A stretch of DNA of 16,021 nt, taken from NCBI GenBank assembly GCA_903918325.1, contig CAIXDY010000099.1:1-16021 (forward strand), written 5' to 3'. This document shows, one piece after another, positions 1 to 7,723 of this stretch (position 1 is the first letter of the stretch; the number at the start of each line of letters is the position of its first letter). Source of the DNA: an uncultured Actinomycetes bacterium (lineage in GTDB: Bacteria; Actinomycetota; Actinomycetes; Nanopelagicales; Nanopelagicaceae). The notes beneath the pieces were generated by a model. The model was not told where the DNA came from, did not search any database, and was given only the letters and a program-made list of their open reading frames with translations. Position numbers and translations under genes: made by a program.

Positions 1-1025
1 ATTGAGCCATTTTCGATTGCAAAAGGATTGCCGAGAAAAAGATCTTTTTGAAGCGGGTAGTAATCAAAACCTTCAATAGAAAACTCGAGGTACTTGCCGG
101 GGTTAGGAATCGCTCCTAGTAAGTGCATCGTGCAGATAGTTACTAACGAAAGATTGGCACTATGTGGAGTAATAGGCATTCCGGCTTTTTTAGCCATCTC
201 TACAACTTTTAATGTTCGCCAAATTCCACCCATGTACATGATGTCGGGTTGCAACACATCTACGGCATGCATATCAATAATGCGCTGCCACGTAACTAGA
301 TCCCAGTCTTGTTCACCACCAGTTACATCAATTGAAAGGGCTTCGGTAACTTGTTTAGTTTCCTCTAGCTCCCAATATTTACAAGGTTCTTCGAAGTGGC
401 TAATTCCTTCGGCCTCTAATAATTTTCCAACTTCAATGGCGCGCTTTGGCGAAAAGCCACTGTTGCCATCAACAAGTTTAGTAATTCCATCACCAAGTGC
501 GCGCGAAACAACGGGAACAACCTCTTCAGTGCGTCCTGGCCATTCATCAATATCATTTCCACATTCAGCACCCACGCGCCACTTAAAGGCATCAAAACCA
601 AACTCATCGCGGAGTTTTACTAGGCGCGCAGCTTCATCGGTTGGAGTGATATCGCGGCGCATAGATGATGCGTAGGTACGTAATTTTTTAGCAGTTCCAC
701 CCAAAAGTTCGACAACGGGCTTTGCTTCAACTCGGCCACGTAAATCCCACAGCGCAGTATCCAGACCCGCATTTGCGCGGCAGCGATAACTTCCTGGAAA
801 TTTATGTTCGCGGGCTTCAACTAATGTGATGAGCGCGCCAATATCAGATGCATCTTTACCTAATACCCAAGGTGCAACTTGGCGATGAAATATTTGCGCA
901 GTTATATCTGAGTGATAATTTGAAACTTGACCCCATCCGATGTGCCCATCAGAAGTCGTTACTTTTACAAAACCAACAAAATCATTACAAAAGGTTTCTA
1001 GCTTTGCAATCGAACCAAAGATCAT
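1..1025 (-). CDS. Mandelate racemase/muconate lactonizing enzyme family protein (enolase superfamily), C-terminus cut by window edge
   Basis: The minus strand is open from an ATG at 1025 to the left edge: 341 codons and no stop. The translation reads as an enolase-superfamily sugar-acid dehydratase or racemase. The N-terminal capping domain (about residues 1-110) includes FVKVTTSDG and GWGQ. The barrel follows: K148-W-R150 on the second strand, then metal ligands D186 (VDGNSG), E212 (FEEP) and E238 (GGEQDW). D261 (LQPDIMYMGG) and H288 (TPHSAN) form the Asp/His dyad typical of the mandelate racemase subgroup. Position 150 is Arg, where KxK members have the second catalytic Lys. The start overlaps the stop of the upstream ABC ATPase gene as ATGA, and AAGG lies 7 nt before it, so the gene is translationally coupled to the transporter. 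The substrate is probably an acid sugar or another alpha-hydroxy acid, but cannot be assigned. The family call is firm. Confidence 0.9.
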   Translation of the reverse strand, partial: MIFGSIAKLETFCNDFVGFVKVTTSDGHIGWGQVSNYHSDITAQIFHRQVAPWVLGKDASDIGALITLVEAREHKFPGSYRCRANAGLDTALWDLRGRVEAKPVVELLGGTAKKLRTYASSMRRDITPTDEAARLVKLRDEFGFDAFKWRVGAECGNDIDEWPGRTEEVVPVVSRALGDGITKLVDGNSGFSPKRAIEVGKLLEAEGISHFEEPCKYWELEETKQVTEALSIDVTGGEQDWDLVTWQRIIDMHAVDVLQPDIMYMGGIWRTLKVVEMAKKAGMPITPHSANLSLVTICTMHLLGAIPNPGKYLEFSIEGFDYYPLQKDLFLGNPFAIENGS

Positions 1026-2071
1026 CCCGCTGCCTTTACGAAAACCGGCATATCAAGAAGAGATACTTGTACTGAAGCACCTGCGCCAATTCCTGCGGCA
1101 TCTAAACTTGGCAGCTGGGCAGTAATACGGGTGCCATCAGTCATAGAAATTGTGAGGCGGCATGAAGCACCAAGGAAACTGGCCGAAGTAACGGTGGCGT
1201 TACCGGATTTACTTGCAACAACGTCGATACTTTCTGGGCGAACAAGTGCAATTCCGTTACCTGAAGTAACTGAACCAGGCAGAGTTTTAAGAACGCTGCC
1301 TAAAACTTCGATGCTGCTTGAACTTACTTTGCCTGCAATTGGATTAGTGAGACCAACGAATTCCGCTACGAAAGCCGTCTTTGGTCGGTCATAGAGTTCG
1401 GCAGGTGCAGCGATTTGTTCCAGCTGCCCATTGCGCATAACACCTACGCGATCAGCGATACTGAGAGCTTCTTCTTGATCGTGAGTTACAAATAAAGTTG
1501 TTGTACCGAGTTCCATTTGAATGCGGCGAATTTCTTCACGCAACTGTGTACGCACTTTCGCATCCAGCGCTGATAGCGGTTCATCCAAAAGTAAAACCTT
1601 GGGTGAAATCGCTAGCGCACGAGCTAGCGCTACACGCTGTTGTTGTCCGCCCGATAATTGATGCGGAAAGTGATTAGCGTGTGTTGAAAGACCAACAAGT
1701 TCAAGAAGTTCAGCTGAACGGGCTTTGCGCTTATCTGAAGCGGTTTTGTGGGCACGAAGTTTCAAACCATATTCAACATTCTCGCGCGCAGTCATGTGTG
1801 GGAACAATGAATATGCCTGGAAGACCATTCCCATTCCGCGCTTATTAGCGTTTTGAAAAGTAACATCTTTGCCATCAACGATGAGCTGACCGCGATCTAA
1901 TTCTTGCAAGCCCGCTAGTGCGCGAAGCGCCGTTGTCTTTCCACATCCCGATGGACCGAGGAGTGCTACTAATTCACCTTGTGCAATCTCAAGATTTAAT
2001 CCGTCGAGGGCGCGAACCTTTCCAAAATGCTTGGAGAGATCAACAAGTTGTACATATGTCGAGGAGCTCAA
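1022..2071 (-). CDS. ABC transporter ATP-binding protein, spermidine/putrescine-iron (PotA/FbpC) type
   Basis: This 349-aa cytoplasmic ATPase would power the importer formed with the two upstream permeases. All nucleotide-binding motifs are intact: Walker A GPSGCGKT (39-46), Q-loop Q85, signature LSGGQ (139-143), Walker B VLLLDEP (159-165) and the H-loop His197. The region after about residue 235 has the length and position of a TOBE-type substrate/regulatory domain, as in PotA, FbpC and related CUT/POPT ATPases. The start is a TTG at 2071 with AAAGGA 7 nt upstream; no ATG lies near it in frame. It begins 17 nt after the second permease stop, and its own stop overlaps the next gene as ATGA, so this is one operon. 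Transported substrate is unknown; polyamine, iron and phosphonate/sugar-acid systems all use this ATPase type. Confidence 0.93.
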   Translation of the reverse strand: MSSSTYVQLVDLSKHFGKVRALDGLNLEIAQGELVALLGPSGCGKTTALRALAGLQELDRGQLIVDGKDVTFQNANKRGMGMVFQAYSLFPHMTARENVEYGLKLRAHKTASDKRKARSAELLELVGLSTHANHFPHQLSGGQQQRVALARALAISPKVLLLDEPLSALDAKVRTQLREEIRRIQMELGTTTLFVTHDQEEALSIADRVGVMRNGQLEQIAAPAELYDRPKTAFVAEFVGLTNPIAGKVSSSSIEVLGSVLKTLPGSVTSGNGIALVRPESIDVVASKSGNATVTSASFLGASCRLTISMTDGTRITAQLPSLDAAGIGAGASVQVSLLDMPVFVKAAG

Positions 2072-2088
2072 CGTAGTGTCCTTTCGAT

Positions 2089-2883
2089 TCAGACGAGGTC
2101 GACGTCGAGAACTGCACTACGACGCTTCTTAGTAGGGATGAGGAGAAGTAAAACAAGTACAAAAAGAATCGAGGCGAGTGAAACCGCTACCGCCACGTTT
2201 CCATTTGTACGGCCGATTTGTGCAATTACTACTTGGAAAGTCTTGTAGTTGAGAATATTTGAAATTGTGTACTCACCAAGTACCAGCGCAATGGCGATAA
2301 ATGAGCCGTTCACAATTCCCGTTTTAATCGTTGGCATGATGATTCCAAAGATCACACGTCGTGTATCCGCCCCCAAAGTGCGCGCAGCTTCTGCCAGCGT
2401 ATGAATATCGACGGCATCAAGGGCCGCGGATAAAGATCGGTAGGTGTAGGGCAAGATCAGCATTGAATAAACACCCGATAACGTAATAGGTGATTCAGTC
2501 AAGTGAATTGAAATCCAGCGATACAACGGGGCGATACCCACCACGATAACAATCGCTGGAATTGCTAAGGGGAGTAAGCATAGAAGTTCAAATGGGCGAC
2601 GAAGTGCGGGTAGTTTCAAATGTACCCAAATCGCAGTAGGCACAATTAAGAACAAAATCAATGCCATAACAATTGCCGCAGTGATTAATGAGCGACTGAT
2701 CGCTGCAATTAAATCTGGCTGCCCAGGAATAATTTTCCAAGCTCTGAAAGTGCGGCCCTTATCTTGGAAACCAAAAGGTTTAGTTGAGAAGTCATACATG
2801 GAGTACAGAGGGACAATTAAATAAGTACCGACAACGGTAATGATTGTCCAACGCCAGATGCGGACGGGGAGTTTTTTCTTCAT
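2089..2883 (-). CDS. ABC transporter permease (second of two, PotC-like BPD_transp_1)
   Basis: A 264-aa inner-membrane permease subunit. Hydrophobic segments appear at about residues 12-28, 64-84, 100-120, 137-150, 187-205 and 230-250, the six expected for this family. The cytoplasmic EAA loop that docks on the ATPase is at 165-184 (EAARTLG ... IIMP). I place the start at the ATG at 2883. It overlaps the upstream permease stop as ATGA and has GGGAG 8 nt before it. A longer reading from a TTG at 2898 would add five residues but lies further into the upstream gene and looks less likely. The C-terminus is basic then acidic (KKRRSAVLDVDLV). It pairs with the preceding permease as the heterodimeric channel of a periplasmic/extracytoplasmic-binding-protein-dependent importer. 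Confidence 0.92.
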   Translation of the reverse strand: MKKKLPVRIWRWTIITVVGTYLIVPLYSMYDFSTKPFGFQDKGRTFRAWKIIPGQPDLIAAISRSLITAAIVMALILFLIVPTAIWVHLKLPALRRPFELLCLLPLAIPAIVIVVGIAPLYRWISIHLTESPITLSGVYSMLILPYTYRSLSAALDAVDIHTLAEAARTLGADTRRVIFGIIMPTIKTGIVNGSFIAIALVLGEYTISNILNYKTFQVVIAQIGRTNGNVAVAVSLASILFVLVLLLLIPTKKRRSAVLDVDLV

Positions 2884-3797
2884 CGGCGCTGCTCCCAACG
2901 GCTCACGCGTTTACGCAGCAAGGCATAAAACGTCATCGCGATTATCACTACAACAACCATAAAGAATGAGAGAGATTTCGCTTCGGCTGGATTAGCTCCA
3001 CCAGTTTCACTGGTAAGCGCCGTTGCAATTTCAAGAGGAGTTAAAAAGTCCGACAAGTTAATCAGCGTTGCTGCAGTTGCATAGGCTGAGAACGAGTTAA
3101 CAAAAAGTAAAAGTGCAGCACCGGCAAAAGATGGGGTCAAAATTGGGATACCAATTCGTACCCAGTATTCATGGGCTTTTCCACCCAAAGCATCGGATGC
3201 TTCGCGCCATTGCGGCTTTAGGTTTTCAAGTGTTGGTAAGAAAACTAAGACCATCAGTGGGATTTGGAAAAATGTATATAAAACACTGATTCCAAACTTT
3301 CCATATAACCATGATGAATCTGCTAAAAATGAGTGCGGTGCAACTTTAAGTGCGATATTTGCAACTAAACCGTTGAAGCCAAAAGTTGCAAGGAAAGCGA
3401 AAGTCAACATCACGCCACCGAATTGGGCGAGCACGGAGCTCAAAGCCACAGCAACTCGGTAAAAATAACCACCAGGTTTTCCATTTACTAAAGCCCAAGC
3501 AAATAAACCGCCGAGAATTGCGCCGGCAATCGCGGTCTTAGCTGAAATCTCTAATGAGTTAGCAAATGCATGTCGGGCAACTTTTGAATTAAAAACTTCT
3601 TTCAATACTGATGTACTGAATTTTCCATGTTTATCTTGGAAAGCACCTGATGCAACATTCCATGTTGGATACAGTAAAAAAATCCCACTAACCAATAAAA
3701 ATGGGACAACACCTAAGTACGCGCTCTTTCCACGCCAATACCGAGAACCGGTCCTGCCATTGGCAGAACCGGTTCCCTTGTATTGAAGTTGAGTCAA
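2880..3797 (-). CDS. ABC transporter permease (first of two, PotB-like BPD_transp_1)
   Basis: A 305-aa integral membrane permease subunit. Likely membrane segments lie at about residues 27-47, 80-104, 115-140, 168-190, 221-245 and 276-294. The EAA loop for ATPase contact is at 199-220 (EASDALGG ... IGIPIL). The start is a TTG at 3797, with AAGG about 8 nt upstream; there is no in-frame ATG or GTG before the first membrane segment, so TTG is the best choice. The gene begins 22 nt after the binding-protein stop. Codons 8-18 (Gly/Ser/Thr/Asn-rich) coincide with a near-perfect 14-bp hairpin described separately, which may affect expression of this gene relative to the binding protein. It is the partner of the downstream permease. 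Confidence 0.92.
   Translation of the reverse strand: MTQLQYKGTGSANGRTGSRYWRGKSAYLGVVPFLLVSGIFLLYPTWNVASGAFQDKHGKFSTSVLKEVFNSKVARHAFANSLEISAKTAIAGAILGGLFAWALVNGKPGGYFYRVAVALSSVLAQFGGVMLTFAFLATFGFNGLVANIALKVAPHSFLADSSWLYGKFGISVLYTFFQIPLMVLVFLPTLENLKPQWREASDALGGKAHEYWVRIGIPILTPSFAGAALLLFVNSFSAYATAATLINLSDFLTPLEIATALTSETGGANPAEAKSLSFFMVVVVIIAMTFYALLRKRVSRWEQRR
3745..3775 (-). repeat. Strong hairpin in the 5' coding part of the first permease gene
   Basis: Arms 3745-3758 and 3762-3775 are inverted repeats of 14 bases with one wobble position and a 3-base loop. On the minus-strand mRNA the stem runs from GAACCGGUUCUGCC to GGCAGGACCGGUUC. It lies about 22 nt after the TTG start of the permease and about 45 nt after the stop of the abundantly needed binding protein. 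There is no U-run after it, so it is unlikely to be a simple intrinsic terminator. In known transport operons a structure at this boundary often protects the 3' end of the binding-protein mRNA or lowers permease translation; that role here is inference. Confidence 0.75.
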
Positions 3798-3819
3798 TTA
3801 ATTGACCTTATTGAGCTAC

Positions 3820-4950
3820 TTAGTTAGTTCCTACAGCTGCAGGCCATGCAGTTTTTAGATACACACGAGCCTTTGCTGTCTGATCTGCTGATGCTTTTTC
3901 AGCAACAGTCTTGCTAACACCGATAGCTGCTTTACCTTCAGCAGATGCACGGCCAGTCTTTAGTAGCCATACCCATAGAGTTGGAGTAGCTCCACCAGTT
4001 GCCCAGATAGTTGCACCTGTTTCACCGAGTGAGTATTCCATCCATAGACGTGCACATGCTGGGTGTGGTGCCCAAGCAGATACTGCGCTGTTGTATGTAG
4101 AACCAACTGCTGCAGGTGTGTACATCTTCCATACCTTGCCTGCTGCAGCCATTGTCTTTACAACGCCAGCTTGGATGTAACCGTTGTCAATAACAACTGG
4201 TGTCTGTCCTGAAGCAATAGTTGCCTCTGTTGGGTTAACGTTGATGAAGTTTCCAGCTGCCTTTAGCTTGGCAAAGAATGCAACACCCTTTGTAACATCA
4301 TCAAATGTTCCGCCAAGTGCCTTGTTAATCATGAAGATACCGTTCATGGCAGCTGAAGAACCTAGTGGATCTCCATTAAGGGAAACCTTGCCCTTGAACT
4401 TTGGAAGCAATAGATCGTTAAGAGATGTGATTGTTCCTAAATCTCCGCTGTAACCGATTGTCATTGTTCCTGTGTAGTTTGGTGAAACTTCAGCAGTTGG
4501 ATCAATTGACTGAGCGAACTGTAAGTATGACCAAGTCTTTGCCTTGTATGGCGCAAATGTTCCAGTTCCCAAATACTTAACTGCAACTGCTAGACCAATG
4601 TCGAATACGTCAGGTGAACGTGTAGTTCCCTTATTTGTGACTGCAGCATCAATTTCTTCCTGTGAAGAACCTTCTGGGTTAGCTTCATCAATCTTGACGC
4701 CATATGTCTTTGCGAATCCTGTAATCATGTCGCCATAGTTTGCCCAGTAGTGAGGCAGAGCGATGACGTTAAGTTGTCCTTCTTTCTTACATGCAGCTGC
4801 AAGACCGGCCATGCCGCCACCTTGTGAGGCGTTGGTGATCTTTGCGTAGTTAACGGCAGCTGATGCAGAAGTAGTGCTTAGTGCTGGGATCGCTAGTGCA
4901 ACAACAAGTGCTGCAGCTACTGATCCGCTTGTGAATTTATTAAACTTCAC
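3820..4950 (-). CDS. ABC transporter substrate-binding protein, secreted (PotD/AfuA-like)
   Basis: This 376-aa extracytoplasmic solute-binding protein captures the ligand for the two permeases downstream. It starts with a classical signal peptide: MKFNKF, a hydrophobic stretch to about residue 24, and a likely cleavage after ASA (residue 31). No Cys is present near the cleavage site, so it is not an evident lipoprotein. The mature part carries EGQLNVIALPHYWANYGDMI and later DVFDIG and LPKFKGKVSL, typical of type II binding proteins of the spermidine/putrescine, iron and phosphonate group. The start is set at a GTG at 4950, because AGGAGG (4957-4962) stands exactly 6 nt before it. An upstream ATG at 4989 would read through that ribosome site and add 13 residues that spoil the signal peptide. 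The ligand is not identifiable from sequence. Confidence 0.9.
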   Translation of the reverse strand: MKFNKFTSGSVAAALVVALAIPALSTTSASAAVNYAKITNASQGGGMAGLAAACKKEGQLNVIALPHYWANYGDMITGFAKTYGVKIDEANPEGSSQEEIDAAVTNKGTTRSPDVFDIGLAVAVKYLGTGTFAPYKAKTWSYLQFAQSIDPTAEVSPNYTGTMTIGYSGDLGTITSLNDLLLPKFKGKVSLNGDPLGSSAAMNGIFMINKALGGTFDDVTKGVAFFAKLKAAGNFINVNPTEATIASGQTPVVIDNGYIQAGVVKTMAAAGKVWKMYTPAAVGSTYNSAVSAWAPHPACARLWMEYSLGETGATIWATGGATPTLWVWLLKTGRASAEGKAAIGVSKTVAEKASADQTAKARVYLKTAWPAAVGTN

Positions 4951-4956
4951 TACGTT

Positions 4957-4962
4957 CCTCCT
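4957..4962 (-). promoter_or_regulatory. Ribosome binding site AGGAGG that fixes the GTG start of the binding-protein gene
   Basis: On the minus strand AGGAGG is followed by AACGTA and then GTG. This is the strongest Shine-Dalgarno in the window and rules in GTG at 4950 over the ATG at 4989. Confidence 0.9.
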
Positions 4963-5001
4963 AGTTGTAAGTGGTATGTGTTTTGTCATACATCCTTATC
5001 C

Positions 5002-5026
5002 ATTGCAATACACGTGTTGATTGCAA
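5002..5026. promoter_or_regulatory. Operator-like inverted repeat TTGCAAT / ATTGCAA upstream of the transporter operon
   Basis: TTGCAAT at 5003-5009 and ATTGCAA at 5020-5026 are perfect 7-bp inverted arms separated by 10 bases that include ACACGTGT. ATTGCAA also recurs directly with an 18-bp period (5002 and 5020). The element is in the 110-base gap between the alcohol dehydrogenase and the binding-protein gene, about 50-75 nt upstream of the GTG. The position suits a regulator site for the transporter promoter. I could not identify a clear -10 box for this promoter, and no regulator gene is next to it. Confidence 0.45.
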
Positions 5027-5060
5027 GTGATCGGGAATTTTGTACTTACGTAAAACATAT

Positions 5061-6161
5061 TTAGTTAAAAACCAATACGTTTCGCGCCCCCTCCCCAGCT
5101 CTTAAACGATCAAAAGCTGAGTTAAGGCCCTCTAAACCTATCCGCTCGGATATGAGTTCGTCGAGGAATAGTTCGCCATTTAGATAACTTTTTACTAACG
5201 CCGGTACATCTTTTCTCAGATTAGCTGAGCCGAAATAGCAGCCTTTAATGGACTGTTCATTGACGAATGGGCCGGCATCCAGCGTGATGGTGGCGCCATT
5301 TTTCATGAGGCCGACCAAAATGAGCGTGCCATCTACACCGACCGTGCCCCATGCCTGTTGGATCGTGCTTTCACGGCCCAAGGCTTCGAAGGCATAGTCC
5401 ACGCCACCACAGATTTCTTTAACGTGTGCAACAGGATCATTGGTTGCACCATTGATAACGTGCGTTGCACCAACTTTTTTTGCAAGATCTAATTTTTCTT
5501 GAGTTACATCAACGGCGATGATTGTTGTAGCACCGGCCATGCGTGCACCTTGAATAATATTTAAGCCAACTCCGCCACAACCAAAAACAGCAACCGTTGA
5601 GCCCGCTTTAACTTGCGCGGTATTAACAACGGCTCCATAACCCGTTAGTACTGCGCAGCTAATTAAGGCTGCTCGATCCAGTGGCATCTCTTTAGGTATA
5701 ACAACGGCACCTGATGCTGGAACTACAACGTATTCGGCAAATGATGCAACGGTTAAAAAGTGATTAAGTTTTTCACCATTGTGACTAAGACGTGAAGTTC
5801 CATCAAATAAACCGCCAACCGACATGGCATTTCCAGCAGTTGAGCAATAATTTGGACGCCCACTCTTGCAGTAATCACATGTGCCGCAGTTAGGGACAAT
5901 CGACATGATCACGTGATCTCCAACGGCAACACCGATCACATCTGCGCCAACTTCAACAACAACACCTGCAGCTTCATGACCAATGACGGCAGGAAACGGA
6001 ACTAGTTTGCGCTTCCCATCTATAGCATTCAAATCACTTGCACATAAACCACTTGCCGCAACTTTTACTAAGAGTTCACCAGATTTAGGTTTATCTAATT
6101 CAACTTCTCTGACTTCAAATTTTGAACCGATGCCATCTAGAACTGCCGCCTTCATTTTCAC
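5061..6161 (-). CDS. Zinc-dependent alcohol dehydrogenase (MDR family)
   Basis: This 366-aa medium-chain dehydrogenase would interconvert an alcohol and an aldehyde/ketone with NAD(P). The catalytic zinc ligands are C40, H62-E63 and C169 (LISCAVLTGYG). The structural zinc lobe has all four cysteines at C92, C95, C98 and C106. The Rossmann glycine motif GCGGVG is at 194-199, followed by IIAVDVT with D218 at the position that favours NAD. The start is a GTG at 6161, with AAGGAG (6169-6174) at 7 nt; the ATG two codons later would leave a 13-nt gap. It follows the aldehyde dehydrogenase by 53 nt on the same strand, probably in one operon. It could supply an aldehyde to that enzyme or reduce excess aldehyde. 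The specific alcohol is unknown. Confidence 0.92.
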   Translation of the reverse strand: MKMKAAVLDGIGSKFEVREVELDKPKSGELLVKVAASGLCASDLNAIDGKRKLVPFPAVIGHEAAGVVVEVGADVIGVAVGDHVIMSIVPNCGTCDYCKSGRPNYCSTAGNAMSVGGLFDGTSRLSHNGEKLNHFLTVASFAEYVVVPASGAVVIPKEMPLDRAALISCAVLTGYGAVVNTAQVKAGSTVAVFGCGGVGLNIIQGARMAGATTIIAVDVTQEKLDLAKKVGATHVINGATNDPVAHVKEICGGVDYAFEALGRESTIQQAWGTVGVDGTLILVGLMKNGATITLDAGPFVNEQSIKGCYFGSANLRKDVPALVKSYLNGELFLDELISERIGLEGLNSAFDRLRAGEGARNVLVFN

Positions 6162-6214
6162 GCTATAACTCCTTAGTTTGGGCGCAGTTTGCGCAATGAT
6201 TGTTGAGCGAATTG

Positions 6215-7699
6215 CTAGTTAAGGTCTACCCACGTTGTTTTGAGTGCACTGTAAGCATCCAAGGCATGAAGTGATTTATCACGGCCGCTACCAGAAGCAC
6301 CAAAGCCACCAAATGGTGTGATGACATCAAGCATGTCGAAAGTATTTACCCAGACCGTGCCGGCGCGAAGTTTGCGCGCGAATTTATGAGCTCTGGCTAC
6401 ATTGTTGGTCCAGACCGAAGCAGCTAAACCGTATTCAGTGCCATTAGCTAAACGGAGTGCGTCTTCTTCATCTTTTGCATCGATAGCGACAAGGACTGGG
6501 CCAAAGATTTCTTCTTGGGCAAGGCGAGAATCGGGTTTGACGTTATCTATCAATGTTGGCTTAATAAGTAAGTCACTTCCAGTTGTCTTTTCGCCACCGA
6601 AAATTAACTTTTCGCCATCTTGACCAATTAAATCTAAATAAGCATTAACGCGATCGCGCTGAAGTTCGGAGACTAGACCGGCCATCTGAGTAGCTGGGTC
6701 AAATTGATTTCCAACAACAAAGCTTTCAAGGAACTTATGCAAATGCGCAAATAACTCTTCTTTAACGCCTTTTTCAACAATGATTCGTGAACCGGCATTA
6801 CAGGTTTGTCCTGCGTTGTAATAAATTGCCCAAGCAATTGTTGATGCGGCAGCTTCCAAATCAACGCAATCATTGAGAACTACTTGTGGACTCTTTCCGC
6901 CCAGTTCCAGCGAAACTTGTTTCATATTAGATTCTGCGGCGTACTGCATCATCTTGCGACCAGTTGGTCCGCTACCGGTAAATGCAATCTTGGCTACATC
7001 CATGTGACGCGCTAAAGCTTGCCCTGCTTCTGATCCAAGGCCGGGAACAACATTAAATACGCCATGTGGAAGACCAGCGGCAACTGCAAGTTCAGCCATC
7101 TTGAGTGCACTCAGTGAGGAATTTTCAGCGGGCTTAACAACAATACTGTTACCCATTGCAATTGCTGGACCTAATTTCCAACTGGTAATCATCATGGGAT
7201 AGTTCCACGGAACAACTGCGCCAATTACCCCCAGTGGTTCACGAGTAACCATTGCTAAAGCATTACGTGGCGCAGGTGCAATTTCGTCATAAGTCTTATC
7301 GATTGTCTCGGCATACCACTGAATCACTCGAGTTGAATTAGGTGCATCAACACTCAAGGCATCACTAATTGGTCGGCCAGTGTCGATGGCCTCTAGTAAA
7401 GCTAATTCTTCTTTATGTTCGCCAAGAAGTTGGGCCCAGCGCAACATAATCGCTTTTTTATCTCGCGGATTCATCTCACGCCAAATTCCGGAGTCGTAAG
7501 CTTTCTTAGCTGAAGCAACTGCACGATTTATATCTTCAATATCGCCAGAGGCAACATTACAAATTAGATGGCCATCACTCGGCGAGAAATTTTCAAAAGT
7601 TTTTCCAGAAGCGGCATCGACGAATTTGCCATCGATAAATAGTTGAGATTGTGGTTTTAGTTCAAGAGCACGTTCTTGCCAACTTTTATTCTGCGACAT
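6215..7699 (-). CDS. Aldehyde dehydrogenase, PuuC-like (aminoaldehyde type)
   Basis: A 494-aa cytoplasmic NAD(P)-dependent aldehyde dehydrogenase oxidising an aldehyde to its acid. Key residues are present: N166 in PWNYP, K189 in VVKP, the coenzyme loop FTGSGPTG (240-247), E265 in LELGG, nucleophile C300 in GQTCNAG and E397 in EEIFGPV. Length and several blocks recall E. coli PuuC (gamma-glutamyl-gamma-aminobutyraldehyde dehydrogenase): an N-terminal WQERAL, LFIDGKF, and GRDKSLHAL with LKTTW at the C-terminus. Between a PLP decarboxylase and an alcohol dehydrogenase, and near a GabT-type aminotransferase, an amino-aldehyde substrate such as 4-aminobutanal is the best guess. The gene starts 24 nt after the decarboxylase stop. 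It lacks a clear ribosome site but has TAGCAT 7 nt before the ATG, so it may also be transcribed leaderless from its own promoter. Confidence 0.93.
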   Translation of the reverse strand: MSQNKSWQERALELKPQSQLFIDGKFVDAASGKTFENFSPSDGHLICNVASGDIEDINRAVASAKKAYDSGIWREMNPRDKKAIMLRWAQLLGEHKEELALLEAIDTGRPISDALSVDAPNSTRVIQWYAETIDKTYDEIAPAPRNALAMVTREPLGVIGAVVPWNYPMMITSWKLGPAIAMGNSIVVKPAENSSLSALKMAELAVAAGLPHGVFNVVPGLGSEAGQALARHMDVAKIAFTGSGPTGRKMMQYAAESNMKQVSLELGGKSPQVVLNDCVDLEAAASTIAWAIYYNAGQTCNAGSRIIVEKGVKEELFAHLHKFLESFVVGNQFDPATQMAGLVSELQRDRVNAYLDLIGQDGEKLIFGGEKTTGSDLLIKPTLIDNVKPDSRLAQEEIFGPVLVAIDAKDEEDALRLANGTEYGLAASVWTNNVARAHKFARKLRAGTVWVNTFDMLDVITPFGGFGASGSGRDKSLHALDAYSALKTTWVDLN

Positions 7700-7706
7700 G
7701 TGGCTG

Positions 7707-7712
7707 ATGCTA
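7707..7712 (-). promoter_or_regulatory. Possible -10 box (TAGCAT) for a leaderless aldehyde dehydrogenase transcript
   Basis: On the minus strand TAGCAT is followed by 7 nt and then the ATG at 7699. No Shine-Dalgarno is visible in the 24-nt gap. The spacing matches five other starts in this window. No convincing -35 was seen. Confidence 0.4.
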
Positions 7713-7723
7713 TCGGCTTGAGG

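Noticed and set aside
94..675. 193-codon open frame on the plus strand
   Set aside because: It is antisense to the enolase-superfamily gene, which shows all the family motifs on the minus strand. The plus-strand translation has no recognisable domain.
848..1394. Plus-strand open frames over the ABC ATPase and the start of the enolase-type gene
   Set aside because: They are shadows of clearly recognisable minus-strand genes and have no promoter or ribosome site.
2884..2898. TTG start of the second permease at 2898
   Set aside because: The ATG at 2883 forms an ATGA overlap with the upstream stop and has GGGAG at 8 nt, a better fit than the TTG.
4951..4989. Twin-arginine-like N-terminus of the binding protein
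   Set aside because: The two Arg codons are the AGGAGG ribosome site for the GTG at 4950, not coding sequence.
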